A stretch of DNA of 18,155 bases from an uncultured Caulobacteraceae bacterium (GTDB lineage: Bacteria; Pseudomonadota; Alphaproteobacteria; Caulobacterales; TH1-2), in the NCBI GenBank assembly GCA_937967425.1, contig CALBST010000249.1, positions 1-18,155 of the forward strand. Reading direction: 5' to 3'. The notes beneath the pieces are model-generated. The model was not told the origin of the DNA and did no database searches. It was given only the letters and a program-made list of their open reading frames with translations. Made by a program: the position numbers and the translations under genes. Below are positions 9,468-17,154 of this stretch, piece after piece. Position 1 is the stretch's first letter. Each line of letters starts with the position of its first letter.

Positions 9468-9479
9468 TGTCTCAAGACA
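9468..9479. promoter_or_regulatory. Candidate TetR operator overlapping the predicted start site
   Basis: TGTCT and AGACA form perfect inverted arms around CA immediately downstream of the -10 box. A related copy, TGTTTCAAGTC (9445-9455), lies in the promoter spacer as a direct repeat of TGTCTCAAGAC, 23 bp away. The position over the start site and beside a divergent TetR gene suits a repressor site. The arms are short, so this is tentative. Confidence 0.4.
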
Positions 9480-9525
9480 ACAAAAATCGGCCCGAGAAAC
9501 GGTCCGAGGGGGGAATGCGAGGCAC

Positions 9526-10380
9526 ATGCCTCAGTGCGTTTTGCCAGACGGGGCGGCCATGTCCTACGCCGAGGCCGGCGCGGGCGCTCCCATCGTTTTG
9601 GTGCACGGCTGGGCCGCCAATGGCGCCTTCTTCCGCGACTTGGCGTCCGAACTTGCCAGGAACCATCGCGTCTACACCCTCACCCTGCGCGGCCACCCCG
9701 GCTCCGAGGCCGGTCAATCGCCGCTGACCATCGAAACCCTCGCTGACGATATCGCGCACTTCTTCGAGAAGCTCGACCTGCGCGGCGCGATCGCGCTCGG
9801 CTGGTCGATGGGCGCGATGGCGCTCTGGGCGGCGGCGCCGCGGATAGGCGCGCGCCTCAGCGGCCTTATCGTCGAAGATATGAGCCCACGGCTCATCAAT
9901 GACGCGACGTGGACTCACGGCATCTCAAGTGGCTACGGCGCCGGCGATGTCGCCGGCAGCGTGCGCGAGATTGAAGCTGATTGGGGCGCGTACGTCTCTC
10001 GCTTCGCGCCGCGCATGTTCGCGGCATCAATGCGCGACGCCTACCCCGAACTTGAAGCTTGGGCCGCCGGCGAGATGGCTAAGTGCGACGCGCGTGCGAT
10101 GGCGTCGTTCTGGACATCGATGGCCGTGCAGGACTTTCGCGCCGCCCTCACGCGCATCGCCACGCCGATGCTCGTGATCCATGGCGGCGACAGCCAAGTC
10201 TACGATGACGGCGCCACCGCATTCATCGCGCACACCGCGCAGAACGCCAAACGCGTCGTCATTCCAGGCGCCGGCCATGTGCCGCATCTCGAAGCGCCAG
10301 ACGATTTCTTGAACCATATCGAGGCTTTTGTCCGTGAAACGCGGCGGCCCGACTTGAGGAGCGGAGGAGCAATTCCATGA
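9526..10380 (+). CDS. Alpha/beta hydrolase
   Basis: The 284-residue protein has the alpha/beta hydrolase fold and is cytoplasmic by lack of a signal. It shows the oxyanion-hole motif VHGW (26-29), nucleophile S94 in the elbow GWSMG, acid D222 in GGDSQV and catalytic H251 in GAGHVPH, so the triad is complete. Families with this pattern include esterases, lactonases, C-C hydrolases and haloperoxidase-like enzymes, and the sequence does not single one out. The stop TGA overlaps the ATG of the TonB-dependent receptor (ATGA, 10377-10380), so both are translated from one message. This suggests it acts on whatever the receptor imports, for example hydrolysing an ester whose acid is then taken up by the divergent acyl-CoA synthetase. 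Confidence 0.88.
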   Translation: MPQCVLPDGAAMSYAEAGAGAPIVLVHGWAANGAFFRDLASELARNHRVYTLTLRGHPGSEAGQSPLTIETLADDIAHFFEKLDLRGAIALGWSMGAMALWAAAPRIGARLSGLIVEDMSPRLINDATWTHGISSGYGAGDVAGSVREIEADWGAYVSRFAPRMFAASMRDAYPELEAWAAGEMAKCDARAMASFWTSMAVQDFRAALTRIATPMLVIHGGDSQVYDDGATAFIAHTAQNAKRVVIPGAGHVPHLEAPDDFLNHIEAFVRETRRPDLRSGGAIP

Positions 10381-12641
10381 AACGGTTTGGTGAAGGAGCG
10401 CGCATTGCGCTTTTGTTGGCGAGCGTAGCAGCTTCGCCGTTCGCGCTGGCTTCGCCAGCGTTCGCGCAGGACGGCGTAACGGAAGACGAAGAGATCGTCG
10501 TTACCGCCCGGCGTACGGAAGAATCCCTGCAAGAAGTGCCAGCTTCGGTTTCGGCGTTCAGTGAAGCACAGCTGGCCCGCATCGGCGCGACCGACGCCAC
10601 TGGCCTGCAAGGCGCGGTGCCGAACTTGAACATCGTTCAAGGCCGCGGCTCCTCGAACGCCACCAACATCTACATTCGCGGCGTCGGCCAGCCGGACGCG
10701 CTGCAGACGTTTGACCCCGCAGTCGGCTTCTACGTCGATGGCGTCTACTACTCCCGCATCCGCGGCACGCAGATGGACTTGTTCGACATCGAGCGCGTCG
10801 AAGTGCTGCGCGGCCCGCAAGGCACGCTCTACGGAAAGAACACGATCGGCGGCGCTTACTCCGTCGTCACGCGCCGCCCGGGCCAAGACCCGCACGGCCT
10901 CTTCCAAGTGACGCTTGGCGATTATGGCCAACTGGAATCGCGCATCGCCGCGTCCGGCCCGATCACGGAGAACTTCGCCATCGGCGGCGCCCTCTTCGGC
11001 GCGGCGCGCGATGGTTACGTCACCAATCCGGTGACCGGCGAAGACTACAACAACCGCAACGCCTGGGGCGGCCGCTTCCAAGCCGCCTGGGACGTCACGC
11101 CGAACTTCAACTTGGATTTCGCGATCGACTACGCTGAAGAAGACAACGCGCTGACGATGGGCCAGGCGGTCAGTTCGCTGACGACGATCATCGGCGTGCC
11201 GATCCCGGCGGGCGCGGTTCCGGATCCGCTTCCCGAGTTCGATTTCACGGCCCAGGCAACGCCAGGCCTGCCAAACTCAAGCGTGATGGATCACGGCGGC
11301 GTTTCTTTGCACGCTGATTGGGAGATGAACTCCAATCTTACGTTGCGTTCGATTACGGCGTATCGGAACCTCAACTACACCGACTATGTCGATATCGACG
11401 CCACCGCGCTCGAACTTGGCGACGTGCTCGTAGACGTCGATCAGGACCAAACCAGTCAAGAGTTTCAAGCGATCTGGGAAAGCGAGCGCTGGACCACGAT
11501 CGGCGGACTTTTCTACATGCGCGAAAACGTAGCGTCGCATCAGGAAGCCTATGCCGACGATCTGCTCGGCGGTTTCCTCGGCGGCGGCACGTTCCTGCGC
11601 ACCATAGATGACGATCTCCAAACCACGAGCGTGGCCGCGTACCTGAACGCAACATATCAACTCACGGACCGGCTGAGCATTTCGGGTGGTCTGCGGTACA
11701 CAGAGGAAGAGAAGGATTACTTCCGCACGACTTCGACGTTCTCGTCGAATGCGCTCTTCACGGCCGACCCCGCGCGCCCACCAGTGAACATCACCGAAAC
11801 ATGGGATGATCTGTCGGGCCTCATCTCGCTCGACTATCAGCTAAGCGACGATTTCCTGCTCTATGGCCGCGTTGCACAGGGCTTCAAGTCGGGCGGCTTC
11901 AACGGCCGCGCCAACAATCCTGGCGAAGAAGCGCCGTATGATCCGGAAACCGTCACCTCTTACGAAGCCGGCTTCAAGTCCGACTGGATGGATGGCCGCC
12001 TGCGCGCAAACTTCGCGGTGTTCTACAACGACTACCGTGACTTCCAAGCGCGCGTCTCGAACCTGACCACCGATCCGGGCACCGGCTTGCCGAGCATCGA
12101 ACTCACTGTGCTCAACGCCGGTCAACTCGAAATCTCGGGCGCTGAGCTGGAGCTCATCTACAGTCCGGTCGATGCCCTCAGGCTTGATGCGCAGATCGGC
12201 TATCTCAACGCCGAATATGGCGAGTTCGAAGACTTGCGCTTCGTCAGCTTCGGCAACAGCCGCGCCTTCCAGACACCGGCATTTTCGCCGGAATGGACGT
12301 CGCGTTTCGGCGCCGCTTACACTTGGGAGCTCGCCAACGAGGGTTCAGTGGTGCTTGCGGGCTCGGCGCGCTTCCGTTCGCGGATGGCGCTCGCTGTCGA
12401 TAACACGCTGACCAACTCGGCCACTGAGATCGAGAATCTCTTCCAGGACGATTACTGGCTCTACGACGCCAGCCTCACCTGGAACGTCAACGACGTGTTC
12501 TCGATCGCGCTGCAGGGCCGCAACCTGAGCGACGAAGTCTACAAGACAGATGGCCAGGAGTTCTCGTCGGTCGGCAACATTCGCACCGTCTATTACGGCG
12601 CACCGCAAACGACGAGCATCGTGTTCACCGCGCGCTACTAG
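10377..12641 (+). CDS. TonB-dependent outer-membrane receptor
   Basis: The 754-residue receptor has a signal peptide ending at AFA before Q31, a TonB box in EEIVVTARR (38-46), a plug domain (about 48-165, with IRGVG, VDGVYYSR and VEVLRGPQGTLYGKNTIGGA) and a long beta-barrel ending in an aromatic residue (FTARY) as needed for outer-membrane assembly. It would import a substrate across the outer membrane using energy from TonB-ExbB-ExbD. The VVTARR type is abundant in sphingomonads and Caulobacterales, where such receptors take up many oligomers and aromatics as well as siderophores; the substrate cannot be assigned. No siderophore biosynthesis gene is near. It is coupled to the upstream hydrolase and followed by an intrinsic terminator about 65 nt downstream. 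Confidence 0.95.
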   Translation: MKRFGEGARIALLLASVAASPFALASPAFAQDGVTEDEEIVVTARRTEESLQEVPASVSAFSEAQLARIGATDATGLQGAVPNLNIVQGRGSSNATNIYIRGVGQPDALQTFDPAVGFYVDGVYYSRIRGTQMDLFDIERVEVLRGPQGTLYGKNTIGGAYSVVTRRPGQDPHGLFQVTLGDYGQLESRIAASGPITENFAIGGALFGAARDGYVTNPVTGEDYNNRNAWGGRFQAAWDVTPNFNLDFAIDYAEEDNALTMGQAVSSLTTIIGVPIPAGAVPDPLPEFDFTAQATPGLPNSSVMDHGGVSLHADWEMNSNLTLRSITAYRNLNYTDYVDIDATALELGDVLVDVDQDQTSQEFQAIWESERWTTIGGLFYMRENVASHQEAYADDLLGGFLGGGTFLRTIDDDLQTTSVAAYLNATYQLTDRLSISGGLRYTEEEKDYFRTTSTFSSNALFTADPARPPVNITETWDDLSGLISLDYQLSDDFLLYGRVAQGFKSGGFNGRANNPGEEAPYDPETVTSYEAGFKSDWMDGRLRANFAVFYNDYRDFQARVSNLTTDPGTGLPSIELTVLNAGQLEISGAELELIYSPVDALRLDAQIGYLNAEYGEFEDLRFVSFGNSRAFQTPAFSPEWTSRFGAAYTWELANEGSVVLAGSARFRSRMALAVDNTLTNSATEIENLFQDDYWLYDASLTWNVNDVFSIALQGRNLSDEVYKTDGQEFSSVGNIRTVYYGAPQTTSIVFTARY

Positions 12642-12652
12642 GCGCGGTTTCG

Positions 12653-12682
12653 GCGGCGGCGCTCCCTCCTAGGCGCCGCCGC
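12653..12682 (+). repeat. GC-rich hairpin just after the TonB-receptor gene
   Basis: The arms GCGGCGGCGC (12653-12662) and GCGCCGCCGC (12673-12682) pair perfectly around a 10-nt loop. It begins 12 nt after the receptor stop codon, ahead of the stronger terminator at 12705, and has only a weak pyrimidine tract after it. It may stabilise the mRNA 3' end or assist termination. Confidence 0.45.
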
Positions 12683-12704
12683 TCTCCTCCTCTGTTTCGA
12701 CCAT

Positions 12705-12737
12705 GGGCGGCGCTCCTCGGGCGTCGCCCCTTTTTTT
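12705..12737 (+). terminator. Rho-independent terminator of the hydrolase/TonB-receptor operon
   Basis: A 9-bp stem, GGGCGGCGC (12705-12713) with GCGTCGCCC (12721-12729) including one G-U pair, encloses a 7-nt loop. It is followed after one C by seven T (12731-12737). This is the classic form of an intrinsic terminator for plus-strand transcription and separates the receptor operon from the TetR/efflux operon. Confidence 0.85.
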
Positions 12738-12796
12738 GGCGGCAACCATCAATTGCGGCGCATGCCCGGAGGCCGATGCGCGATCAATTTCGGGGC

Positions 12797-12825
12797 TTGC
12801 ATATAACTGACCATTCAGTTATATA
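12797..12825 (+). promoter_or_regulatory. Candidate promoter of the TetR/efflux operon
   Basis: TTGCAT (12797-12802) and TATATA (12820-12825) are spaced 17 nt apart. The spacer and -10 box lie within the inverted repeat at 12801-12824. Transcription would start around 12832-12834, at or next to the ATG of the TetR gene, implying a leaderless message. No ribosome-binding sequence is seen between the repeat and the ATG. Confidence 0.45.
12801..12824. promoter_or_regulatory. Perfect 10+10 inverted repeat, probable TetR operator
   Basis: The arms ATATAACTGA (12801-12810) and TCAGTTATAT (12815-12824) are exact reverse complements around CCAT. Length, symmetry and position 9 nt before the TetR start codon are those of an autoregulatory TetR/AcrR operator. 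Binding would block the overlapping promoter and repress the whole four-gene operon until a ligand releases the regulator. Confidence 0.85.
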
Positions 12826-12833
12826 TATCTCGC

Positions 12834-13478
12834 ATGGGCCGCACCTCCAAAGCCACCAATCCCTCCCCCCGCTGGCGCAGGCGGGCGGAAGCGCGGCCGG
12901 AGGAGATCTTGGACGCCGCCCTGGAGGAGTTCACCGCCCGCGGCTTCGATGCGGCGCGGATGGAGGACATCGCCAAGCGCGCCGGCCTCTCGAAAGCGGC
13001 GATCTATCTCTACTTCCCGAGCAAGATGGCGGTGCTTGAAGCGCTGATCGAAGCGAAGGTCGCCCCGCTCGCGGAGAGTGTTCAGCAGATCGCAGCCATG
13101 GGCGCCGGCGATCCGAAGACGGCGCTCCGCATGATGGCGACCGCGGCCGCCTACCGGCTCTCTGATCCAAGTCTCTTTGCTGTGCCGCGGCTCGTCATCG
13201 GCATTTCCGGACGCTTCCCCGAAATCGCGAAATACTATCGCGAGCATGTCGTCGAAAAGGCGCGCGGCGCGCTGGAAACCCTGATCGAAGCGGCGATGGC
13301 GAAAGGCCAGATTCGCCGCGCCGACACAAACGCCGTCGTGCGCGCCTTCATCGGGCCGCTGTTCTTCGAAGCGATGTGGACGCATGTCCTGGGCGGTGAA
13401 ACCGCTCTCAACGACCCGCAAAAAATGATCGAACAACAATTCGACGTCCTGCTCTCTGGGCTGGAGCCACGCGCATGA
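12834..13478 (+). CDS. TetR family regulator of the adjacent ABC efflux operon
   Basis: The 214-residue protein has the TetR helix-turn-helix at about 41-62 (ARMEDIAKRAGLSKAAIYLYFPSK), preceded by a basic arm (RWRRR). The C-terminal half looks like the ligand-binding domains of AcrR-type efflux regulators. Its stop overlaps the ATG of the HlyD gene. The order TetR, HlyD, ABC ATPase and ABC-2 permease matches the ybiH(cecR)-ybhGFSR arrangement in Escherichia coli, so it most likely senses an exported compound and represses its own operon through the inverted repeat just upstream. The ATG at 12834 is the first in frame; no Shine-Dalgarno sequence is visible, in keeping with a leaderless transcript. 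Confidence 0.92.
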   Translation: MGRTSKATNPSPRWRRRAEARPEEILDAALEEFTARGFDAARMEDIAKRAGLSKAAIYLYFPSKMAVLEALIEAKVAPLAESVQQIAAMGAGDPKTALRMMATAAAYRLSDPSLFAVPRLVIGISGRFPEIAKYYREHVVEKARGALETLIEAAMAKGQIRRADTNAVVRAFIGPLFFEAMWTHVLGGETALNDPQKMIEQQFDVLLSGLEPRA

Positions 13479-14302
13479 AGCGCTTTCTGATCCTTTCATT
13501 GATGGTGTTGGCCGCAGCGTGCGGGCGCGAAACCCCCGGCGTGCTCCAGGGCTACGGCGAGGCCGATTACATCTATCTCTCGAGCCAAGACCCGGGTGTC
13601 GTCGGTGAGGTGCTCGTCCGTGAGGGTGACGTCGTCGAAGCCGGCGCCCGCGTTTTCCGGCTGGATCCGCAACGCCTGAGTTACGGCGCTCAAAGCGCTG
13701 CCGCTCGACGCGCCGCGGCCGCCGCTGCGGTGCGCACGGCGCAGGCGCAAGCAACCTTGGCGCAACGCAACTACGAACGCGGCGCGCAATTGGCCGAACG
13801 CGGCTTCTATCCCCGCGCACAACTCGATGCCGATCGCGCCGCGCGCGATGTCGCCAACGCACAATTGGCGCAAGCGCGGCGCGAGGCAGCAGCCGCCGGC
13901 GCCGAAACCGGCCTCGCCGAGGAGCGTCTGAACGATCTCGCCGGGGTCGCGCCCGTCGCGGGCACGATCGAACGAATTTACCACCGTCAAGGCGAGGTCG
14001 TCGCGGCGAGCGCCCCTATCGTTGCGCTACTGGCGCCGGAAAACATGAAGGTGCGCTTCTTCGCGCCAGAGGCGATGCTGGCGCAGTTCGCTGTCGGAAC
14101 ACGCGTCATGGTGAGTTGCGATGGCTGCGCTGAGCCCGTCGAAGCGCGGGTGAGCTTCGTCGCCGCCGAACCGCAATTCACCCCGCCGGTGATCTACTCG
14201 CTCGACCAGCGCGAGAAGTTGGTGTTCCTCGTCGAAGCGCGCTTTGAGGGTGCAACACCGATCCGGCCCGGCATGCCGGTGGATGTGCGGATCGCGGAAT
14301 GA
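13475..14302 (+). CDS. HlyD-type periplasmic adaptor, probable lipoprotein
   Basis: The 275-residue membrane-fusion protein would link the inner-membrane ABC transporter to an outer-membrane channel. The N-terminus is a short signal with LAAAC, giving a lipidated C16. The barrel-sandwich (lipoyl-like) domain is split into residues 36-66 (PGVVGEVLVREGDVVEAG) and about 156-190 (APVAGTIERIYHRQGEVVAASAP), with an Ala/Arg/Gln-rich coiled-coil hairpin at about 70-155 between them. A beta-barrel portion follows to the end, closing with PIRPGMPVDVRI. It is shorter than Escherichia coli YbhG. Lipid anchoring instead of a transmembrane helix is as in many RND adaptors. It overlaps both neighbours by 4 nt. 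No TolC-type gene is in the window, so the outer-membrane partner must be elsewhere. Confidence 0.9.
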   Translation: MKRFLILSLMVLAAACGRETPGVLQGYGEADYIYLSSQDPGVVGEVLVREGDVVEAGARVFRLDPQRLSYGAQSAAARRAAAAAAVRTAQAQATLAQRNYERGAQLAERGFYPRAQLDADRAARDVANAQLAQARREAAAAGAETGLAEERLNDLAGVAPVAGTIERIYHRQGEVVAASAPIVALLAPENMKVRFFAPEAMLAQFAVGTRVMVSCDGCAEPVEARVSFVAAEPQFTPPVIYSLDQREKLVFLVEARFEGATPIRPGMPVDVRIAE

Positions 14303-15225
14303 CCGACACCGTCATCGATGTGCGCGGGCTGACCAAGCGCTTCGGCGATCGCACCGTCGTCGACAATTTCGATCTCAAAGTGCCGCGCGGCGCGATCTAC
14401 GGATTTCTCGGACCGAACGGCTCCGGCAAGACGACAACGATCCGCATGGTGTGCGGTCTGCTGAAACCTGAGAGCGGCGAAGGCGAAGTTCTCGGCTTCG
14501 ACGTTCTGCGCGAAAGTCCGAAGATCAAAGAGCGCGTCGGCTACATGACGCAGAAATTCTCGCTCTACGAAGACCTTTCGATCCGCGAGAATCTGGAATT
14601 CATCGCCCGCCTTTACGGACTCGATCGCCGCGCCGAACGGGTTGATCGAGCGCTCGCAGATTTGGGTTTGAGCGAACGTCAGACCCAGCTCGCCGGCAAG
14701 CTCTCCGGCGGCTGGAAGCAGCGCCTGGCGCTCGCCGCATGCATGATCCATGAGCCGGAACTGTTGCTGCTCGACGAGCCGACCGCCGGCGTCGATCCGA
14801 AGGCGCGCCGCGATTTTTGGGACGCGATCCGGCGCTACTCCGCGCAAGGCGTGACCACGCTCGTGAGCACCCACTATATGGACGAGGCCGTGCAGTGCGA
14901 TTCCATCGCCTACATCGCCTACGGCAAAAAGCTGATCGACTCCGCCACAGCCGAAATCCCAAAACAAATTGGCCTTCATGGCTGGCGCGTCGCTGGCCGG
15001 CCGCTCATGCGTGCGCAGGAATTGCTCGAGGCGTCACCTGGCGTTGATCTCGTTGCGCGGTTCGGGGCCGAGATTCATGCGTGCGGCAAGGATGCCGCGG
15101 CGCTCGAAGCCGCCGTGCGCACGGTGAAACAAGCGCAGCCGCACGTTGAGATCGCGCCTATCCAAGCGGGCTTCGAAGAGATTTTTATCTACTTGATGTC
15201 GGGCGCGATGGACAATTTCCAATGA
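14299..15225 (+). CDS. ABC transporter ATP-binding protein (YbhF-like, single domain)
   Basis: This 308-residue ATPase powers the ABC-2 exporter. It has Walker A GPNGSGKTT (38-46), Q-loop region YMTQKFSLY, signature LSGGWKQR (135-142), Walker B LLLLDEPTAGVDP (155-167) and H-loop H192 in STHYMDEA. The LSGGWKQRLALA form is typical of the YbhF/YhiH multidrug group. Unlike YbhF, which joins two ATPase domains in one chain, this one has a single domain plus a C-terminal region of about 85 residues (from about 220) that may help contact the permease. It overlaps the HlyD gene and the permease gene by 4 nt each. Confidence 0.95.
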   Translation: MTDTVIDVRGLTKRFGDRTVVDNFDLKVPRGAIYGFLGPNGSGKTTTIRMVCGLLKPESGEGEVLGFDVLRESPKIKERVGYMTQKFSLYEDLSIRENLEFIARLYGLDRRAERVDRALADLGLSERQTQLAGKLSGGWKQRLALAACMIHEPELLLLDEPTAGVDPKARRDFWDAIRRYSAQGVTTLVSTHYMDEAVQCDSIAYIAYGKKLIDSATAEIPKQIGLHGWRVAGRPLMRAQELLEASPGVDLVARFGAEIHACGKDAAALEAAVRTVKQAQPHVEIAPIQAGFEEIFIYLMSGAMDNFQ

Positions 15226-16388
15226 GCGCGCGCCGCGTCCCCGCTTTTGCCGCACTGATCGACCTTTCGTGGGCGCGCGTCTTCGCGGTGTTCCTAAAGG
15301 AACTCGTGCAGATGCGGCGCGACCGGCCGACATTCGCCATCATGATCATGATGCCGGTGATGCAGCTCGTTCTGTTCGGCTACGCCATCAACACTGATCC
15401 GCGCCACATGCCGGCCGTCGTCGAAATGCGCGAGGATGGCCCGATGACGCGCGCGTTCCTCGCGTCGCTCACTCAATCGAGTTATGTCGACATCGTCGCG
15501 GTGACGCAGCGCGCCGAGGACGGCGAGGCGATGATCCGCTCCGGCCGCGCCACCTTCTTCATCTCTATCCCCGAAGGCTTCGAGCGCCGCCTCGTGCGCG
15601 GTGAGCGGCCGCAAATCCTGATCGCCGCCGATGCAAGCGACCCGGTTGCGTCGAGCGGCGCCATAGCGGCGATCCAGCAGATCGCGGCGCAGGCGTTTGC
15701 GCCGGAGTTTCATGGGCCGCTCGCCTTTCTAGCGCCATCGCCGACACCGTACGAAGTTGTCGTGCACCGGCGCTACAATCCCGCCGGCGTCAGCGCCTTC
15801 AACATCGTGCCAGCGCTGCTTGGCGTCATCCTCACCATGACCATGGTGATGATCACCTCGATCGCGCTCACGCGCGAGACCGAACGCGGCACTATGGAGA
15901 ACCTGCTCGCCACGCCAGTGCGGCCGCTTGAGGTGATGATCGGCAAGACGACGCCTTATGTCTTCGTCGGCGCAATCCAGGTCGCAATCGTCCTGATCGT
16001 CGCGACCTTGCTGTTCCACATCCCGTTCACCGGCTCGTTTATCGCTTTCCTGATCGCGGTTACGCTCTTCATCCTGGCGAACCTGATGCTCGGCTACCTC
16101 ATCTCCACTGTCGCGCGCACGCAGATGCAGGCGATGCAGATGACGTTTTTCATCTTTCTGCCGTCGATCCTGCTGTCCGGCTTCATGTTTCCCTTCCGCG
16201 CCATGCCCGGTTGGGCGCAAGCGATCGGCGAAGCGCTGCCGATCACGCACTTCTTGCGCATCGTACGCGAGATCGTGCTGAAGGGCGCGGGTTTGGGGGA
16301 CGTGGCAGGCGATCTGTGGCCGCTGGCTTTGATCCTGTTGGTGCTTGGCTCGTTGGCGCTACTGCGATTCAGGCGGACACTGGACTAG
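15222..16388 (+). CDS. ABC-2 type exporter permease (YbhS/YbhR-like)
   Basis: The 388-residue inner-membrane protein has one membrane helix near residues 36-56, a large periplasmic domain (about 57-190), then five helices near 196-217, 245-265, 270-292, 305-325 and 364-383. This layout is that of the ABC2_membrane_3 family. The cytoplasmic coupling stretch RETERGTMENLLATPVRPLE (218-237) is well conserved in this group. Only one permease gene is present where Escherichia coli has YbhS and YbhR, so a homodimer is likely. Likely cargo is a hydrophobic or cationic drug-like compound, by family only. The TAG stop at 16386-16388 overlaps the stop of the converging gene. Confidence 0.93.
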   Translation: MSARRVPAFAALIDLSWARVFAVFLKELVQMRRDRPTFAIMIMMPVMQLVLFGYAINTDPRHMPAVVEMREDGPMTRAFLASLTQSSYVDIVAVTQRAEDGEAMIRSGRATFFISIPEGFERRLVRGERPQILIAADASDPVASSGAIAAIQQIAAQAFAPEFHGPLAFLAPSPTPYEVVVHRRYNPAGVSAFNIVPALLGVILTMTMVMITSIALTRETERGTMENLLATPVRPLEVMIGKTTPYVFVGAIQVAIVLIVATLLFHIPFTGSFIAFLIAVTLFILANLMLGYLISTVARTQMQAMQMTFFIFLPSILLSGFMFPFRAMPGWAQAIGEALPITHFLRIVREIVLKGAGLGDVAGDLWPLALILLVLGSLALLRFRRTLD

Positions 16389-17011
16389 TCATCAAGCCAC
16401 TCTCGCAACAACGCTTCCCACTCGGTTGCGCTGAGCGGGGAAGAAACAAACACGCGCTCGGTCGCCTCGCTCCAGAACTTGGCGCGCTGCCCATCGTCGG
16501 GGATGCGCCTTCCGGCGTCGCTGCGCACACGGGATGCGGCTTCGAGGAATGCGGGCAAACCTGCGGGCACAGCAGCGGCCAAGCGCGCGCGGACCGCTTC
16601 CGTGACGGCCCACGGCGCGCCGGGTGCGGCGACGCCCAAGGCCAGCGCGCCAGCGGCGCTAACGCCGCCGAGAACGACGTCGGAATTCTCGGGCGCGCCG
16701 AGCAGATGGAACACGGCCTGCTGCGCCCGCGCCGCAGTGCGGATGCGCGAAGGGCGCGGTTCTTCGGCGCTGCACACCACGAGAGCCGCACCTTGGAAAT
16801 CGTCCGGCCGCCAACGGCGGAGCTTCAAACGCACGCTGCTCTGCAAGGCCCGCATCGCATCTGACGGCGCAGGATCAAACACCGAAACGCCCGCGCCCGC
16901 CGCAAGAAACTGCCGCGCGAGCCCAGCCATCGCCGCGTCAGCGCCGATCAGAACAACAGACCGGCCCGCCAAGTCGAGGAACACCGGATAATACGGAAAA
17001 AGATTAGCCAC
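16385..17011 (-). CDS. Siroheme synthase-like protein (CysG N-terminal / precorrin-2 dehydrogenase-like), degenerate
   Basis: The 208-residue protein begins like the NAD-binding domain of siroheme synthases (FPYYPVFLDLAGRSVVLIGADAAMAGLARQ..., residues 5 onward) and continues with the ARLAAAVPAGLPAFLEAASRVR helical part of that family. Precorrin-2 dehydrogenase makes sirohydrochlorin with NAD+ on the way to siroheme. Here, the glycine-rich GGGxVAxRK motif is replaced by GADAAMAG, and the usual NxVDxP catalytic stretch reads FHLLGAPENSD without the expected aspartate alignment. There is no methyltransferase half and no nitrite or sulfite reductase gene nearby. It may be a divergent active enzyme, or a paralogue with another role. 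The stop codon overlaps that of the converging permease gene. Confidence 0.7.
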   Translation of the reverse strand: MANLFPYYPVFLDLAGRSVVLIGADAAMAGLARQFLAAGAGVSVFDPAPSDAMRALQSSVRLKLRRWRPDDFQGAALVVCSAEEPRPSRIRTAARAQQAVFHLLGAPENSDVVLGGVSAAGALALGVAAPGAPWAVTEAVRARLAAAVPAGLPAFLEAASRVRSDAGRRIPDDGQRAKFWSEATERVFVSSPLSATEWEALLREWLDD

Positions 17012-17144
17012 GACGCAACGATGAAGCGCTCACTCATCAATTCGCGCAAGCGCCGGGGCGTACAAAACTTGCGGCGGCGCTCCACTGCCGTGCCGCCTAG
17101 CCACAAGCGCGGTAGGCTGTTATCCAATTCTCGGGACATGAAAT

Positions 17145-17151
17145 GGAGGGG
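17145..17151 (+). promoter_or_regulatory. Ribosome-binding site that sets the start of the lysozyme-like gene
   Basis: GGAGGGG ends 3 nt before the ATG at 17155. An upstream in-frame ATG at 17143 overlaps this sequence and has no comparable site, so the 17155 start is preferred. It also gives a cleaner twin-arginine signal beginning MDRRALLGG. Confidence 0.6.
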
Positions 17152-17154
17152 TTC

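Noticed and set aside
10200..11081. Minus-strand open frame (293 codons) over the hydrolase/TonB-receptor junction
   Set aside because: It is antisense to catalytic and plug-domain coding sequence and has no motif of its own.
10377..12641. Siderophore receptor assignment for the TonB-dependent protein
   Set aside because: The general fold is clear, but no iron-related neighbour or Fur-like site was seen; the catabolic neighbours argue for another substrate.
12819..13862. Minus-strand open frame (347 codons) opposite the TetR and HlyD genes
   Set aside because: The Arg/Pro-rich translation is typical of an antisense shadow; the plus-strand genes are clear and coupled.
17143..17154. Upstream ATG as start of the lysozyme-like gene
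   Set aside because: This ATG overlaps the GGAGGGG sequence that serves the ATG at 17155, and the resulting MEGF prefix weakens the export signal.
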